From Coriobacteriales bacterium (GTDB taxonomy: Bacteria > Actinomycetota > Coriobacteriia > Coriobacteriales > Atopobiaceae): a DNA stretch of 37,288 nucleotides. The position numbers and the translations under genes are program-made. Under the pieces are notes generated by a model. It did no database searches. It was not told where the DNA came from and saw only the letters and a list, made by a program, of their open reading frames with translations. Below are positions 13,935 through 22,514 of this stretch, in pieces (position 1 is the first letter of the stretch; each line of letters opens with the position of its first letter). The DNA lies in contig JAUNJR010000004.1 of NCBI GenBank assembly GCA_030533135.1, forward strand, positions 1 through 37,288, given 5' to 3'.

Positions 13935-13962
13935 TTGCGTATGAACATATGTGGGGTATACT
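13935..13962 (+). promoter_or_regulatory. Promoter candidate for the Asp23-fakA-recG operon
   Basis: TTGCGT (13935-13940) and TATACT (13957-13962) are separated by 16 bp; the -10 matches consensus at 5 of 6 bases. The Asp23 gene starts 62 bp downstream. Confidence 0.55.
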
Positions 13963-14023
13963 TACAGAATCCGTGCGTCGGCTGCCAACGTAGGTGGTCG
14001 CGTGCCATGTGAGAGGAGTAGTC

Positions 14024-14368
14024 ATGACCCAGGCTGTCACCGGAACCCTCAAGGTGTCCAACGATTGCATCGCTGACCTTGCCGGCTATGCTGCGCTCGA
14101 GTGCTACGGCGTGGTTGGTATGGCCCTGTCTGATGCCGAGAACGGCGTCACGCGCCTTCTGCCATTTAACAGGCTGCGCAACGGTATTGATGTTGCAGTC
14201 GAGGATGGCCGTATCGTGGTTGATATCCACGTGGTGCTTGAGCACGGAGTCAACATGTCATCCGTGACGGCCAACCTGGTGAGCTCCGTCAAGTTCATCC
14301 TAAAGACGATTGCTGAGCTCGATGACGTCGATGTTCGGGTTCATATCGAAGGCGTTCGCACCCGTTAA
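14024..14368 (+). CDS. Asp23/Gls24-family protein (YloU-like)
   Basis: 114 residues. The LKVSNDCIADLAGYAALECYGVVGM opening, the IVVDIHVVLEHGVN strand and the C-terminal VNVxVEGVR-like VDVRVHIEGVR are typical of the Asp23/YloU family. These small cytoplasmic or membrane-associated proteins are linked to envelope stress in Firmicutes. It directly precedes the fatty-acid kinase gene, exactly as yloU precedes yloV in Bacillus. ATG 14024 with GAGAGGAG upstream is preferred over the frame start at 13994. Confidence 0.88.
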   Translation: MTQAVTGTLKVSNDCIADLAGYAALECYGVVGMALSDAENGVTRLLPFNRLRNGIDVAVEDGRIVVDIHVVLEHGVNMSSVTANLVSSVKFILKTIAELDDVDVRVHIEGVRTR

Positions 14369-14403
14369 TACTGCCGTGGCATAACAGATTTAGAGGTCCC
14401 CTA

Positions 14404-16080
14404 ATGATTGCTACCACTATCCGTGCGTGCTTCCCCGTTGCCGCGCAGGTCGTTGCCGACAAGGCCGAAGAGATTAACAAGCTCAACGTCTTCCCCGTGC
14501 CTGACGGTGACACCGGCACCAACATGTCGCTCACGCTTCAGACGGTCGTGGCCGAGGTTGAGGCGCTGCCGACAGATGCCACCACGGCTGATATTGCCCA
14601 TGCCATCACACACGGCTCCCTCATGGGTGCCCGTGGCAACTCGGGCGTCATCACCAGCCAGATTCTACGCGGTGTCGCCGAGGGCTTGGCCATGTCGAAG
14701 AACGACCCGGCGACTTCTGCTGACATTGCTGCCGCGCTTCGTAACGGCGTGAAGGTTGCCTTCAAGGCAGTTCGCAAGCCGGTCGAGGGCACCATCCTCA
14801 CGGTGCTTCGTGACGTCTCCGCGCGTGCCGACCAGCTAGAGAAGCAGAAGGTTTCCGTCGAGGAGCTGCTCGACGCCATCGTGGTCGAGGCTTATGAGTC
14901 TGTTGCCCGCACGCCCGAGCTGTTGCCCGTCCTCAAGGAGAACGGCGTCGTGGACTCCGGTGCCTATGGTCTGGCAACCCTGATCGAGGGCTTTGTCAAC
15001 GCGTACGAGGGCAAGGTAGGCGAGGTCTCTGACTTCAAGACGACCGTCTCGACCGATGAGGCAAAGGCAAGCGTCGTCAACGTCGTGGACATTGAGATTA
15101 ACGACGACTGGACGGGCTCTGAGTTCAAGTACTGCACGGAGTTCCTCTTCCACGCGGAGAGCTCCGACTTCGACGAGGAGGCCAACCTCCGTTACCTGGC
15201 AAGCATGGGAGACTGCGAGCTTCTGGTTGGCGCTAATCCTGACTACAAGATTCACGTGCACACCAATCGTCCTGACCGCGTGCTGCGTCACATGCTGCAT
15301 CGTGGACAGATTTTCAACGTGTTCGTTCACAACATGGATCTCGAGGCGCAGGAGCGCACCGAGAGCATTCGTGCCGACAAGGAGTCCGAGGCCGGCGCAC
15401 AGGCTGCTCCGCGTAAGGATCTTGCCTTTGTCGCCGTGGCCGCAGGACCGGGTCAGGCCGAGATTCTCACCTCTCTTGGTGTCGATGTCGTCGTCTCTGG
15501 TGGCCAGACCATGAACCCCTCTACCGCGGACATCCTGAAGGCTATCGAACAGTGCAATGCCAATCAGGTTATCGTGCTGCCCGACAACGGCAACATCCGC
15601 ATGGCTGCGGAAGCCGCCGTTGCCGCGTGTGACTCGTGCCGTGCCGCGGTTGTTCCCACCAAGACCGTGCTCCAGGCATTCACGGCAATGTTTGTCGTTG
15701 ACGCGACGGGTACGCTCGAAGACAACGTCGAGGCCATGACTGAGGCCATCGCTGACGTCCGTGGCGGCGAAGTCACCACGGCTGTGCGCGACTCTCAGGC
15801 TGCTGATGGCACGCCTATCCATGCAGGCGATGTCATGGGCATCGAGGATGACGCCATTACCGTCGTGGGCTCTGACGTGCAGGAAGTCACCATCGAGGTC
15901 ATTAACCGCATGCAGGATGCCGAAGAGGGCGATACCCTCACCATCCTTGCTGGCGCGGATCTTGATGACGAGGCTTTCGAGACGCTGGTTGCTGCCATCG
16001 AGGAGGCTCAGCCCGACCTCGAGGTTGACGCACACCGTGGCGAGCAGCCCCTGTACCCGGTCGTCTTCTCCATCGAGTAA
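14404..16080 (+). CDS. fakA: Fatty acid kinase subunit FakA (DAK/YloV family)
   Basis: 558 residues. The N-terminal DhaL-like kinase domain shows NKLNVFPVPDGDTGTNMSLT (about 25-44, metal-binding Asp residues) and GARGNSGVITSQILRG. A middle domain and a C-terminal domain of the YloV type follow. FakA phosphorylates fatty acids bound by FakB (DegV family), feeding acyl-phosphate to PlsX/PlsY. No fakB gene lies in this window, but plsX and acpP are 5-6 kb downstream. The older DAK-domain annotation describes the same family. ATG follows AGAGG; recG starts 8 nt after the stop. Confidence 0.9.
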   Translation: MIATTIRACFPVAAQVVADKAEEINKLNVFPVPDGDTGTNMSLTLQTVVAEVEALPTDATTADIAHAITHGSLMGARGNSGVITSQILRGVAEGLAMSKNDPATSADIAAALRNGVKVAFKAVRKPVEGTILTVLRDVSARADQLEKQKVSVEELLDAIVVEAYESVARTPELLPVLKENGVVDSGAYGLATLIEGFVNAYEGKVGEVSDFKTTVSTDEAKASVVNVVDIEINDDWTGSEFKYCTEFLFHAESSDFDEEANLRYLASMGDCELLVGANPDYKIHVHTNRPDRVLRHMLHRGQIFNVFVHNMDLEAQERTESIRADKESEAGAQAAPRKDLAFVAVAAGPGQAEILTSLGVDVVVSGGQTMNPSTADILKAIEQCNANQVIVLPDNGNIRMAAEAAVAACDSCRAAVVPTKTVLQAFTAMFVVDATGTLEDNVEAMTEAIADVRGGEVTTAVRDSQAADGTPIHAGDVMGIEDDAITVVGSDVQEVTIEVINRMQDAEEGDTLTILAGADLDDEAFETLVAAIEEAQPDLEVDAHRGEQPLYPVVFSIE

Positions 16081-16088
16081 CCTCCTTC

Positions 16089-18251
16089 ATGCCACAGGGT
16101 CCAACCATTGCAGAAGCAGCCGAGCGTGTCTCGAGGACTTGCTCGCTTGCCGATGATGCGTCGCGCCTGCGTTTTGTGTCAGGCGCGCGACATGAGGCCC
16201 TGGAGCGCTTGGGCATCCATCGTGTTCGTGACGTGCTGCTCCACGTTCCGCGGCGCTACCTTGACTTCACCAACGTGTGCAAGGTTGCTCAGGCGGATGT
16301 GGGAAGCGACGCAACCGTCGTCGTGACGGTTGACCGTGTCCGTCTGAAAAAGCCCCGTCCGCGCATGCAGATCGTCGAAGTCGATGCCTTGGACGAGACG
16401 GGCGTCATCCAAGCGACCTTTTTCCGTCAGCCATGGATTGCGGACCAACTCCACAAGGGAGATGTGGTCGCGCTTTCCGGCAAAGTTACCTTCAACTATG
16501 GCTTCAAGCAGATGAAGTCACCCTTCCACGAGGTGCTTTCCTCGGCAGGCGACACGAGCGGCTATGCTCGTGTGCTGCCCGTCCATCCCGTGGGGGAGGG
16601 AATCACCGCCTCGTGGATGCGCCGCATCATCGCAGCAGCTCTGGAAGATGTCGGCGATGTCTGTGACCCGTTACCGGCTGCGCTTGTCGCGAGACGTGGC
16701 CTCATGACGGAAGCGCGTGGGTTGCGCATGGTGCACTACCCAACGACCCTTGCTGAAGCCGAGGAAGCTCGCCGTCGCCTTGCGTATGACGAGCTCCTGG
16801 CCCTGCAGCTCGCACTCATTACGCGGCAGCGTATTGACTTGGCCGGAATCGAGCCCTGTCGGCATGTGGTAACAGGGCCGCACAAGGAGGCTCTGGTACA
16901 GGCGTTGCCCTTCCAACTGACGGATGAGCAGCAGCTGGCCGTCGAACAGATCCTGGCTGACATGGCCTCTCCGCACGTCATGAATCGCCTGCTCTTGGGT
17001 GACGTCGGTACGGGCAAGACTGCCGTGGCTGCCGTTGCGCTTGCTGCGGTGGCCGATACGGGAACACAGGCCGCTGTCATGGCACCGACCTCCGTCTTGG
17101 CCCGTCAGTATGCGGAGAAGATTGGCCCCCTGCTCGACGAGGCCCAGGTCAGCTGGGCCCTCGTAACGGGTGCCACAGCTGCTGGTGAACGTGAGGGCAT
17201 TACGCGTGGCATTGCTGACGGGTCTATCAGCGTGACCTTCGGCACGACGGCCATCCTCTCCGATGACGTGGAATTCACGCACCTCTCTCTGGTCATCATT
17301 GACGAGCAGCATCGCTTTGGCGTCAACCAGCGCGTGGCCCTGCGCACCAAGGGAGCGGGGGCTGACCTGCTTACCATGACGGCGACACCGATTCCTCGAA
17401 CCTTGGCGCTCTCACTGTACGGTGACGTAGATTGTTCGCGTATCACGCGCCGCCCCAAAGCTGGCGCTGGCGTCAAGACGGCCTCTCTTGCCCCAGAGAA
17501 CCTTGACATTGCCTATGGGGCCATTCGTGAGGCCGTAGCTGCTGGTCATCAGGCATATGTGGTCTGTCCGTTGGTGGATGACTCGGACGACGGCTCCGAC
17601 CTTGACGACGTTCCGGAGCGTTCCCGCTCTGGTGCGACCAAGCTCCACTCGGCTGTGGCGACGGCTCAGGAGCTTGCGCGCTATGTCTTCCCTGAATTAC
17701 GGGTGGGGTTGCTTACTGGCCCCATGTCCGCCTCGGACAAGGATGCGGCCATGTCAGCCTTCCGGGGAGGGGAGATTGACATCCTCGTGTCGACCACGGT
17801 CGTCGAGGTCGGCGTGGACGTGCCAAACGCCACGGTCATGTTGATTCATGATGCTGACCGATTCGGCCTCGCTACGTTGCACCAGCTGCGCGGACGTGTT
17901 GGTCGTGGAGATTGGCCCGGCCAGGTATATCTGGCCTGCGCCGCCAAGAAGGGAACACCTGCTCGTCAGCGCCTTGATGCCCTCGAGGCCACCTCTGACG
18001 GGTTTGAGCTGGCAGAGCTTGACCTGCGACTTCGCCATGAAGGAGAGGTGCTGGGATATCGCCAGCACGGCGGGGTATCCCTTCAGATCTCAGATCTTGC
18101 GACGGATGCTGATTTGGTCGAGTGGGCACACAGTGACGCCCAAGAGATCGCCGCCGTTGACCCAACGCTGTCGCTTCCCCAAAACCGCACCTTGGCCCAG
18201 GAGGTTCGCGACCGCTTTGGAGCCTATTTCGAGGAGGTTGAGCGCGCATGA
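16089..18251 (+). CDS. recG: ATP-dependent DNA helicase RecG
   Basis: 720 residues, slightly longer than E. coli RecG (693). The N-terminal wedge/OB domain (about 60-150) is followed by the SF2 motor: Walker A GDVGTGKT (304-311), motif II IIDEQHRFG, TATPIPRTLALSLYGD, and motif VI QLRGRVGRG. It remodels stalled forks and Holliday junctions. The start has no good ribosome binding site, only GAG in the end of fakA, suggesting translational coupling. The rsmD start overlaps its stop by ATGA. The fakA-recG order matches the Bacillus yloV region. Confidence 0.97.
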   Translation: MPQGPTIAEAAERVSRTCSLADDASRLRFVSGARHEALERLGIHRVRDVLLHVPRRYLDFTNVCKVAQADVGSDATVVVTVDRVRLKKPRPRMQIVEVDALDETGVIQATFFRQPWIADQLHKGDVVALSGKVTFNYGFKQMKSPFHEVLSSAGDTSGYARVLPVHPVGEGITASWMRRIIAAALEDVGDVCDPLPAALVARRGLMTEARGLRMVHYPTTLAEAEEARRRLAYDELLALQLALITRQRIDLAGIEPCRHVVTGPHKEALVQALPFQLTDEQQLAVEQILADMASPHVMNRLLLGDVGTGKTAVAAVALAAVADTGTQAAVMAPTSVLARQYAEKIGPLLDEAQVSWALVTGATAAGEREGITRGIADGSISVTFGTTAILSDDVEFTHLSLVIIDEQHRFGVNQRVALRTKGAGADLLTMTATPIPRTLALSLYGDVDCSRITRRPKAGAGVKTASLAPENLDIAYGAIREAVAAGHQAYVVCPLVDDSDDGSDLDDVPERSRSGATKLHSAVATAQELARYVFPELRVGLLTGPMSASDKDAAMSAFRGGEIDILVSTTVVEVGVDVPNATVMLIHDADRFGLATLHQLRGRVGRGDWPGQVYLACAAKKGTPARQRLDALEATSDGFELAELDLRLRHEGEVLGYRQHGGVSLQISDLATDADLVEWAHSDAQEIAAVDPTLSLPQNRTLAQEVRDRFGAYFEEVERA

Positions 18252-18832
18252 GGATTGTTGGAGGCATGTGGCGTGGGCGTCCCCTTGAGGCGCCCGATGG
18301 ACGCGAGGTAACGCGCCCCACCACCGATCGCACGCGCGAGCAGATGGCGTCAATGGTCCTCTCGGCTTTTGGCCTCGATCTCTCTGACGTGGGCGTGCTG
18401 GATGCCTTTGCGGGCTCGGGGGCAATTGGGCTGGAGCTTCTCTCCAGAGGGGCAAGGCATTGCACGTTTATTGATGCCGACCGAAAAGCGGCAGGACGTG
18501 TCAAGCGAAACGCGTCGTCACTCGGCGCGAAGCCCTCAACCTACCACGTAGTTACCGGTGACGCGCTCAAGCTTGCATCGCGCGCCGCGCTTTCGGGAGG
18601 TCCATTCTCGCTCGTGGTGCTTGACCCGCCGTACGCGATGCCCGCATCTGACGTTTCTGGGTTGGTTGCCGCGCTGATTGACGGTGCCCTGCTTACCCCT
18701 GATGCGGTGGTGCTGTATGAGCGAGCGACTGCAGGTGAGCAGCTGAGCGTGAGCGGTGCAAAGTTGGTAAAGTCTAAGGCACATGGCACAACGGCCGTTG
18801 ATCTTTTGCGTTTAGGAGCTGACGATGAGTGA
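18248..18832 (+). CDS. rsmD: 16S rRNA m2G966 methyltransferase RsmD
   Basis: 194 residues. The N-terminus MRIVGGMWRGRPLEAP and the RPTTDRTREQM segment are typical of RsmD. The SAM-binding motif is VLDAFAGSGAIGLELLSRGA and the catalytic motif is LDPPY. It methylates guanine 966 of 16S rRNA in the small subunit. The ATGA overlap with recG and the 8-bp overlap with coaD place it mid-operon; rsmD-coaD adjacency is common in bacteria. Confidence 0.95.
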   Translation: MRIVGGMWRGRPLEAPDGREVTRPTTDRTREQMASMVLSAFGLDLSDVGVLDAFAGSGAIGLELLSRGARHCTFIDADRKAAGRVKRNASSLGAKPSTYHVVTGDALKLASRAALSGGPFSLVVLDPPYAMPASDVSGLVAALIDGALLTPDAVVLYERATAGEQLSVSGAKLVKSKAHGTTAVDLLRLGADDE

Positions 18833-19346
18833 GATTATTGCGATTCAGCACGTAGTCGTACCGGGTACCTTTGACCCGATTACCTACGGCCACCTGGACG
18901 TCATTGCCCGGGCCCGCCGACTCTTCCCCAAGGTGACCGTGGCGGTTGCCGCCTCAGTGGGCAAGAACGGTACCGGTCCGGTGTTTTCGCTTGATCAGCG
19001 CGTGCAGATGATTCGCGACACACTGGCAGAGAGCCAGGTTGCAGCTGGAATCGATGTCATGCCCTTCACGGGACTCCTGATGAACTTCTGCCGCGAAGTT
19101 GGTGCCGGCGGCGTTGTCAAGGGCTTGCGTGCCATGACGGACTTTGAGTACGAGCTACAGCAAGCTGACCTCAACTACCGCCTGAGCCCCGGAGTTGAGT
19201 CGATCTTCGTCATGGGCAGCCCTGAGTTTGGGTATGTCTCGTCCTCCATCGTACGCGAGCTGGCTAACCTAGGCTCGGATGTGAGCTTCCTGGTTCCTCC
19301 GGTGGTGGAGAAGGCGCTCAAGGAGCACTACGGGGGCACGCGCTAG
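18825..19346 (+). CDS. coaD: Phosphopantetheine adenylyltransferase
   Basis: 173 residues. It forms dephospho-CoA from 4'-phosphopantetheine and ATP. The nucleotidyltransferase TxGH motif is in GTFDPITYGHLDVI, the KGLRAMTDFEYELQ loop binds substrate, and VSSSIVREL is the ISSTxxR-like ATP motif. An extra six residues (MSEIIA) precede the usual start; the ATG at 18825 overlaps rsmD by 8 bp. Its TAG overlaps the stop of the convergent XRE gene by four bases (CTAG). Confidence 0.96.
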   Translation: MSEIIAIQHVVVPGTFDPITYGHLDVIARARRLFPKVTVAVAASVGKNGTGPVFSLDQRVQMIRDTLAESQVAAGIDVMPFTGLLMNFCREVGAGGVVKGLRAMTDFEYELQQADLNYRLSPGVESIFVMGSPEFGYVSSSIVRELANLGSDVSFLVPPVVEKALKEHYGGTR

Positions 19347-19594
19347 CTTATCGCGTTGCTGAAGGCTTCAACGCTATCGCAGATGAGATATGTGAGCTCA
19401 TGCGGGCGCATATCGAGGGCTGGTGCGTAAAAGAAGACGTCGCTCATGTGGAAGGAGCGAAACGCACTCTCAAGCTTGGATATGTATGACTGTGGCTGCC
19501 CCATGCGCTCAGCAAGCTGTGCTTGCGTGAGCTTTGCGTTGCAGCGCAACACCTTGAGGGTGTAACCGATTTGTTTGTTTATTACGTCATCCAT
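19343..19594 (-). CDS. Small XRE-family HTH regulator
   Basis: 83 residues. A Cro/CI-type helix-turn-helix spans about 9-65: IGYTLKVLRCNAKLTQAQLAERMGQPQSYISKLES, with the recognition helix at QSYISKLE. A short C-terminal extension follows. No sensor domain is present. The ATG at 19594 is preferred to a TTG 18 bp upstream; neither has a good ribosome binding site, so the start is uncertain. Stop codons of this gene and coaD overlap tail to tail. Target unknown; it may be an antitoxin-like or orphan regulator. Confidence 0.75.
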   Translation of the reverse strand: MDDVINKQIGYTLKVLRCNAKLTQAQLAERMGQPQSYISKLESAFRSFHMSDVFFYAPALDMRPHELTYLICDSVEAFSNAIS

Positions 19595-19771
19595 GGGCAA
19601 ACCGTACTGCAAAAGCCCGAATAGTCCAAAATGGAATACACAATTCCTTCATAAATTGTTACAGAGGCTCATCCACGTCGTTTTCCCCATGGATGACGGA
19701 CCTGTACATAAGGCTTTTTATACGCGAAAGGGCTTTGGCATGCTCATTTCCCGATAAACATGCCTTTATCG

Positions 19772-19798
19772 TTGTATTGTGCGCAATTCTGCTATGCT
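19772..19798 (+). promoter_or_regulatory. Weak promoter candidate before the coiled-coil gene
   Basis: TTGTAT (19772-19777) and TATGCT (19793-19798) are 15 bp apart, shorter than ideal. This stretch (19595-19875) is noticeably AT-richer than its surroundings and otherwise holds no gene; it must carry the promoters of the XRE gene and of the downstream operon. Confidence 0.35.
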
Positions 19799-19875
19799 TT
19801 CTACTAATTGTGGCTGGGCAACCTGCACAGATGCAGTCCCGGCCGTCCTAACACCATCATGGAAGGAGTCCTGGG

Positions 19876-20373
19876 ATGCAGCCAGGTGAGGAGATCGAGA
19901 GCTTGCTCAATGAGCTCGAGCAGATCGTGAGCGAGGCCAAGTCGCCCCTGACCGGCGGCTCCAATCGCAAGATTGTTGACGCCCAGGACGTCTATGAGAT
20001 CCTGGACGAGATCAGGCGACTGTTCCCGCAGGAGTTTGCCGATGCCCGTCGCATCGTGCGCGAGGAGCACGAGACGCTCGAGCGTGCGCAGCAGCAGGCT
20101 GATGCCATCGTTGCTGACGCGCAGCAGCAGGCCATGGTGCTTGCGGGTGACCAGGAAGTCGTCCGTCTGGCTGCCATGCAGGCTGAGCAGATTCGCGACA
20201 ACGCGCAGCAGTACGAGCGCGATACGCGCTACAACGCCGAGGAGTATGCGGATACCGTGCTGGCTCACCTTGAGGACAACCTCAAGTCCATTGCCAACTC
20301 GGTAACGCGCGTGCGCCAGACCCTGAACGAGAACGCTGGTCCGCGCAACACCTCCAACAACGTGTCCTGGTAG
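19876..20373 (+). CDS. Rv2927c-like coiled-coil protein (DivIVA/ATPase-like)
   Basis: 165 residues. The N-terminal half (LLNELEQIVSEAKSPLTGG, then VYEILDEIRRLFPQEFADARRIV) resembles mycobacterial Rv2927c. A Gln/Ala-rich coiled coil follows (about 60-145), without membrane segments or a nucleotide-binding motif. Function is not established; relatives are often annotated as cell-division initiation or ATP synthase B-like proteins because of the coiled coil. As in Mycobacterium it precedes a DUF177 gene, supporting orthology. AAGGAG lies 9 nt before the ATG. Confidence 0.75.
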   Translation: MQPGEEIESLLNELEQIVSEAKSPLTGGSNRKIVDAQDVYEILDEIRRLFPQEFADARRIVREEHETLERAQQQADAIVADAQQQAMVLAGDQEVVRLAAMQAEQIRDNAQQYERDTRYNAEEYADTVLAHLEDNLKSIANSVTRVRQTLNENAGPRNTSNNVSW

Positions 20374-20383
20374 GTAGCATCTG

Positions 20384-20950
20384 ATGAAGCAAGTCATTCA
20401 GGTGCTCGACGAGCGCCTTGCCAATGCGGGGGACACCCTGCCAGTGGTCGGGCACCTCGACGAGCCGTCATACTGCTTGGGCAATCATGACTTCACGCTG
20501 CCACAGGGCATCGACTATGACCTCATGTTGACCAATGCGGGTGAAGGCATCTTGGCCACGGGTATCCTGCGTGCCCATGTTGAGGGTATATGCGACCGTT
20601 GTCTTGATCCCGCCGAGTTTGACGTTGCGGGCGAGGTGGACGAGTACTACCTCTTTGAGGAGCCGGACGAGGCTGTCTATGCCGAGGACGATGACGACGA
20701 GCTCGACTACTCACTCGTGAACGATGATCATACCGTTGACCTGACCGAGGCGCTCTTTTCGGCGCTTCTGATGGAGACGCCGTACGTGGTGCTGTGTCGC
20801 GAGGATTGCAAGGGCTTGTGCCCCGTGTGTGGTGCCAATCTCAACGAAGAGGATTGTGGTCACGCTGCACAGGTCGAGCGCGAGCGTGAGGCTTCACGAT
20901 TGGCAGCAAGTCCCTTTGCCGCACTCAAGGATCTCAAGCTTGACGACTAG
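20384..20950 (+). CDS. DUF177 / YceD family protein
   Basis: 188 residues. The family hallmarks are present: CDRCLDPAEFDV, an acidic middle stretch, and CREDCKGLCPVCGANLNEEDCGH with a cysteine cluster that may bind zinc. It sits just upstream of rpmF, the near-universal position of this family. The E. coli and plant relatives (YceD, DUF177) are linked to 23S rRNA/50S maturation. The inverted repeat GTCAC-GCCC-GTGAC (20954-20967) follows the stop but has no T-run. Confidence 0.88.
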   Translation: MKQVIQVLDERLANAGDTLPVVGHLDEPSYCLGNHDFTLPQGIDYDLMLTNAGEGILATGILRAHVEGICDRCLDPAEFDVAGEVDEYYLFEEPDEAVYAEDDDDELDYSLVNDDHTVDLTEALFSALLMETPYVVLCREDCKGLCPVCGANLNEEDCGHAAQVEREREASRLAASPFAALKDLKLDD

Positions 20951-21034
20951 CCCGTCACGCCCGTGACAGGCTGAAATGATGAAGAGTTCCACTGTGGGGT
21001 AATCGTGATGGGTCCCACGTGCGAGTTTCTGTGG

Positions 21035-21089
21035 TATAGTGCTTTCTTGCGTGTCTAGAAGGCAAGACCACCTGCGCATGTTGCAGGTG
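21035..21089 (+). promoter_or_regulatory. rpmF promoter (-10) and leader hairpin
   Basis: TATAGT (21035-21040) is a 5 of 6 match to the -10 consensus, without a clear -35. The predicted transcript then contains CACCTGC (21069-21075) paired with GCAGGTG (21083-21089), a 7-bp hairpin with a 7-nt loop 27 nt before the rpmF ATG. Confidence 0.45.
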
Positions 21090-21116
21090 TGAAATGTAGA
21101 GCAAGAGAGGTTCAAG

Positions 21117-21296
21117 ATGGCAGTTCCTAAGCAAAAGAAGGGTCGCGGCGCTACGCACACCCGCCGTTCGGCCAACAGCAAGCTCGCCGCCCCCGCGCGT
21201 TCCACGTGCCCGCAGTGCGGTGCTCCCAAGCTTCCGCATCACGTGTGCCCCAACTGCGGTTACTACAAGGACCGTGAGGTCGTCGTCACCGACTAG
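21117..21296 (+). CDS. rpmF: Ribosomal protein L32, zinc-binding type
   Basis: 59 residues. It starts MAVPKQKKGRGATHTRRSAN, the L32 signature, and carries CPQCG (Cys31, Cys34) and CPNCG (Cys44, Cys47) zinc pairs. It is a large-subunit ribosomal protein. The ribosome binding site is AGAGAGG (21104-21110). It follows DUF177 and precedes plsX, a widely conserved order connecting ribosome synthesis to phospholipid synthesis. Confidence 0.96.
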   Translation: MAVPKQKKGRGATHTRRSANSKLAAPARSTCPQCGAPKLPHHVCPNCGYYKDREVVVTD

Positions 21297-21321
21297 TTGG
21301 CGAGAGACAAACGTATGGTCT

Positions 21322-21352
21322 GAGGGGCCGGCCCAACAGGGTCGGCCTCTTC
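21322..21352 (+). terminator. Terminator after rpmF
   Basis: GGCCGGCCC (21326-21334) pairs with GGGTCGGCC (21339-21347) around AACA, with one G-T pair; flanking GAG/CTC can extend the stem. A short, weak T-containing tail (TCTTCC) follows. It could be partial, letting some transcripts reach plsX. Confidence 0.6.
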
Positions 21353-21404
21353 CGCGTTGACGCGAGGGCGTAGTCTTTCGCGGATACGAAAAAAGGAGGC
21401 AAAG

Positions 21405-22391
21405 ATGATCACCATATGCGTTGATGCCATGGGCGGTGACACTGGTTCTGAGGTCGTTTTGGAAGGCATCGCACAGGCGCTCGAGGCTGACCAGGACCTG
21501 CAGGTGCTGGTTGCTGGCGATGATTCCGTGGTTACTCCGTTTTGCGAGGCGCATGATCGCGCGCTTCCATTAGTTACGACCGAGGTCATCGAGATGGACG
21601 AGCACCCAACGGAGGCTGTCCGCACCAAGCATGACTCCAGCATCGTGAAGGGCTGTCAGGCCGTGCGTCACGGTGAGGCGGACGGTTTCTTCTCGGCCGG
21701 ATCGACCGGGGCCATCATGGTGGCTGCGACCCTCAACGTCGGCCGTATCAAGGGCATCAAGCGCCCCGCGCTTGCAACCGCAATCCCAGGGGCCACAGGT
21801 CGTCGTACCGTGATGATTGACATGGGCGCCAATGCAAACACGCACGAGGATATGATTGTCCAGTTTGCCCACATGGGTCGCGCCTACTCCAAGGTTACTT
21901 TGGGTGTCGAAGACCCGACGGTGGCTCTTCTTTCCAACGGCGAGGAGGAAACCAAGGGCTCTGATCAGTTGCTCGCGTTCCACAAGGCGCTCAAGGAAGG
22001 TGTCCCAGCCTTCGTGGGAAACGCCGAGGGCACCGATCTGCTGGCCGGCCGCTATGACGTCATCGTGAGTGATGGATTCACAGGAAACGTTGCGCTGAAG
22101 ACGCTCGAAGGCACAGCCAAGTACATCGTCGGCCGTATCAAGGCGGCTACGAAGAGCTCGATACTCATGGCCCTTGGTGCGCTGCTGCTCAAGCCTGCCA
22201 TCAAGGCGGTCGCTGCCGACCTTTCGGGCGACGAGTATGGCGGAGCCGTGCTGCTTGGCCTCAAAGCGCCGGTCATCATCGGACACGGTGCCACCAGTGC
22301 AACGGCTGTCAAGAATGGCACGCTCGTCTGTGCTACTGCGGTGCGCTCGGGTCTGGTGGACAAGATTGCCGCTGACATCGTCGTAGCGTAG
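21405..22391 (+). CDS. plsX: Phosphate acyltransferase PlsX
   Basis: 328 residues. It converts acyl-ACP to acyl-phosphate for PlsY. The start ITICVDAMGGDTGSEVVLEG is diagnostic; later motifs include HDSSIVKGCQAV, FFSAGSTGAIM, MIDMGANAN and the C-terminal HGATSATAVKNG. AAAAGGAGG 5-6 nt before ATG 21405 fixes the start. It works with acpP just downstream and with FakA, whose acyl-phosphate product enters the same step. Confidence 0.96.
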   Translation: MITICVDAMGGDTGSEVVLEGIAQALEADQDLQVLVAGDDSVVTPFCEAHDRALPLVTTEVIEMDEHPTEAVRTKHDSSIVKGCQAVRHGEADGFFSAGSTGAIMVAATLNVGRIKGIKRPALATAIPGATGRRTVMIDMGANANTHEDMIVQFAHMGRAYSKVTLGVEDPTVALLSNGEEETKGSDQLLAFHKALKEGVPAFVGNAEGTDLLAGRYDVIVSDGFTGNVALKTLEGTAKYIVGRIKAATKSSILMALGALLLKPAIKAVAADLSGDEYGGAVLLGLKAPVIIGHGATSATAVKNGTLVCATAVRSGLVDKIAADIVVA

Positions 22392-22409
22392 GGCCGCCCA
22401 CGCAAGCGG

Positions 22410-22456
22410 GGAAAGCATGCACTTCCTATCGCAATGATGCTTGATGCTTTCCTTTT
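22410..22456 (+). terminator. Probable terminator between plsX and acpP
   Basis: GGAAAGCAT (22410-22418) pairs perfectly with ATGCTTTCC (22444-22452), followed by TTTT. The loop is long (25 nt) but contains further GATGC/GCATGC pairing options. Confidence 0.5.
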
Positions 22457-22514
22457 CTTGCCACTACGGTCAAAATAAACAGGGTTCAACTGCCTCGATA
22501 CCCAAGGAGATACC

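Noticed and set aside
14836-16035. Minus-strand frame of 399 codons opposite fakA
   Set aside because: Antisense to a well-supported gene, no ribosome binding site or domain.
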